Origin: Nitrospirota bacterium
Lineage (GTDB): Bacteria > Nitrospirota > Thermodesulfovibrionia > Thermodesulfovibrionales > Dissulfurispiraceae
Direction: 5' to 3'
DNA length: 7,382 nt
Assembly: GCA_016212685.1 (NCBI GenBank)
Contig: JACREW010000192.1
Location: forward strand, 1-7,382
Shown here: one piece after another, positions 6,338-7,382 of the stretch
How the letters are laid out: each line of letters starts with the position of its first letter
How positions within the stretch are numbered: position 1 is the stretch's first letter
Made by a program: the position numbers and the translations under genes
The notes under the pieces: model-generated
Databases searched by the model: none
What the model saw: only the letters and a program-made list of their open reading frames with translations
What the model was told of the DNA's origin: nothing

Positions 6338-6858
6338 ACGAAAACGAATTCTATGTAGGCGTCTATATCCGGTTTGCCGTCTTTGAAAAAAGGATTGTGT
6401 CTTTGCAAGGCTACGGTTTGCATATCCTTTTTCAGGGAATCCGATTTTGAGAGTTCCAGCAATTCTTTTGCCGCTTTATCCTCCGGCCTTACCACCTTAA
6501 TTTTCAATGTATTGTTAAAGGCCGTTTTTTCTTCGGCATTCTTAAGCATTTCCAGACTCGCTTCCCTGAATGCATGCAAAAAGTCCACTTCTCCGAAGAC
6601 TTTCAGCGGCGAGAGATACTGAGATGCGTTTTCGCTCCTTAATCTGCATTCATATCCGAGTCCGGTCATGATGTTGTCAACCTTGCCCGTATCGTCTCTA
6701 CTAACAAGGATATCTATGTCTACCGTAGATCTTCCAACTCCCCACAGCCCGAGAGCAAGTCCGCCGAGGATATTCTGAAGGCTCAGCATTATATTAAGCT
6801 TGCCGAGAATGAATTGAACAAAAATATCAGCAGAGGCTATAGGGGCAGGAGATGCCAA
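6280..6858 (-). CDS. Nucleotidyltransferase-fold protein with a repeat-derived C-terminus
   Basis: This ORF of up to 192 residues carries the pol-beta-type nucleotidyltransferase signature. A GG pair lies at 32-33 (NILGGLALGLWG), then GRSTVDIDILV with D47 and D49 as the metal-binding pair, and D92 in FGEVDFLHAF is a likely third acidic residue. A later VVRPEDKAAKELLEL segment (122-136) matches the helix after the catalytic core in related stand-alone proteins, often labelled AbiEii-like or hypothetical nucleotidyltransferase. The substrate cannot be told, and no obvious HEPN or antitoxin partner lies in the window. The start is uncertain. TTG 6858 gives a plausible helix before the GG strand but has no good Shine-Dalgarno; ATG at residue 24 leaves too little sequence; the frame stays open up to a stop at 6919-6921. 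Residues 175-192 are translated from the palindromic repeat, so the native end was probably replaced. The gene may be decaying. Confidence 0.7.
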   Translation of the reverse strand: MASPAPIASADIFVQFILGKLNIMLSLQNILGGLALGLWGVGRSTVDIDILVSRDDTGKVDNIMTGLGYECRLRSENASQYLSPLKVFGEVDFLHAFREASLEMLKNAEEKTAFNNTLKIKVVRPEDKAAKELLELSKSDSLKKDMQTVALQRHNPFFKDGKPDIDAYIEFVFVGHGDCPYSTTVPILRLRP

Positions 6859-6925
6859 GCCGATTTTTTCACAGAAGGCAGTGGAGGAGAACAGGCGGGT
6901 AGAAATATCGTTTGTATACTAAAAC

Positions 6926-6939
6926 CTGACCGCCGTCAG
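6926..6939 (-). terminator. Possible weak terminator of the sigma-54 regulator gene
   Basis: Read on the - strand, CTGAC and GTCAG pair around a GGCG loop, followed by GTTTTAG. The stem is only 5 pairs and overlaps the regulator's stop codon (6936-6938), so termination would be weak at best and the nucleotidyltransferase gene could be read through. Confidence 0.3.
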
Positions 6940-7382
6940 TTGTCTTCCATACCATACCTTTTTAATTTTCTCCACAGCGATACCCTGTCTATGCCGAGTA
7001 TTTGCGCTGCGAGGCTCTTATTGCCTCCGGCCTCGCTTAATACCCATTTTATGTAAGCCGTCTCCTGTTCTTCGAGCGAAGGTATTTTGCCTTCTTTTTT
7101 CCTGAACGTCCTTATGCTTAATTCGCGCAGGTCTTCCGGCAGGTGGCCTGTTTCTATGGCATTGCCGTTTGAGAGGGCGACGCCCCTCTCTATAATATTC
7201 TCAAGCTCCCTCACATTTCCCGGAAAGTCGTAATTCATCAACAGCCCTATCACGTCCTGAGATATTTCCGTAATATTTTTCTTCATGAGGGCGGTATATT
7301 TTTTCAAAAAGTAATAACTTAAAAGAGGTATATCGTCCTTCCTTTCGGAAAGGGGCGGAATGTGGATGGAAACGACATTAAG
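6936..7382 (-). CDS. Sigma-54-dependent transcriptional activator (NtrC family), C-terminal part
   Basis: The gene enters from the right edge and only its last 148 residues are seen; the frame is open to the final base. In-window residues 1-22 (LNVVSIHIPPLSERKDDIP) belong to the end of the AAA+ sigma-54 interaction domain. Residues 51-63 (YDFPGNVRELENI) form the sensor II segment with R58. A linker follows, and residues 104-145 form the Fis-type helix-turn-helix with the recognition part NKSLAAQILGIDRVSLWRKL. Such proteins bind upstream enhancer sites and use ATP to open sigma-54 promoters. The usual LRER at the end of the AAA+ domain reads LSER here. The receiver or sensory domain is outside the window, so the signal is unknown. 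It converges on the hyf-like operon with the nucleotidyltransferase gene between. E. coli HyfR and FhlA are activators of this class for related operons, which makes a regulatory link possible but unproven. Confidence 0.9.
   Translation of the reverse strand, partial: LNVVSIHIPPLSERKDDIPLLSYYFLKKYTALMKKNITEISQDVIGLLMNYDFPGNVRELENIIERGVALSNGNAIETGHLPEDLRELSIRTFRKKEGKIPSLEEQETAYIKWVLSEAGGNKSLAAQILGIDRVSLWRKLKRYGMEDN

Noticed and set aside
6374..6622. + strand ORF of 82 codons opposite the nucleotidyltransferase gene
   Set aside because: The - strand frame has the GG...DxD signature, whereas the + frame shows none and has no family features.
6814..7056. + strand ORF of 80 codons spanning the gap between the two - strand genes
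   Set aside because: It overlaps the helix-turn-helix coding end of the sigma-54 regulator in antisense and has no recognisable features.

Overview
The window holds the distal part of a membrane-complex operon of the hydrogenase-4 / complex I superfamily on the + strand. It is followed by two convergent genes on the - strand: a nucleotidyltransferase-like protein and the C-terminal end of a sigma-54-dependent regulator. The gene set, about 50% GC, and short GGGACAGTCCC-type palindromes suggest an anaerobic Gram-negative-type bacterium, perhaps of the Nitrospirota or Desulfobacterota. That placement is an impression and not proven by the sequence.

Positions 1-6254 encode, in order, a 5'-truncated HyfB-like antiporter subunit, a HyfC-like (NuoH) subunit, a HyfE-like (NuoK-related) subunit, a HyfF-like (NuoN) antiporter subunit, a HyfG-like (NuoC-NuoD fusion) large subunit, an unrecognised 73-residue ORF, and a HyfI-like (NuoB) small subunit. 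Most genes abut or overlap by ATGA, so one polycistronic message is likely. The exception is the B-C junction, where a strong 50-base palindromic element sits in the only sizeable gap.

The large subunit lacks all four cysteines that hold the NiFe site in true hydrogenases: RVSGDT replaces RxCGxC and DPSSVN replaces DPCxxC. The small subunit keeps its four Fe-S ligands. This is the signature of the 'energy-converting hydrogenase related' (Ehr) complexes, believed to couple an unidentified redox reaction to ion movement. No ferredoxin subunit (HyfH), no HyfD and no maturation gene is present between B and I. As far as the window shows, the complex therefore carries one Fe-S cluster and no recognisable electron input or catalytic metal.

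The 73-residue ORF occupies exactly the slot between G and I and is joined to both by ATGA overlaps. It is flanked by a 7-base direct repeat (ATGATAA), so it is either an added small subunit or the trace of a short insertion.

Positions 6265-6337 hold a repeat with 16-base inverted arms and a 17-base tandem duplication at the convergent junction. The 3' end of the nucleotidyltransferase gene runs into this repeat, which encodes its last 18 residues. Beyond it, a sigma-54 activator (AAA+ end plus Fis-type HTH) enters from the right edge. It might regulate the operon, but its orientation and truncation leave that open.
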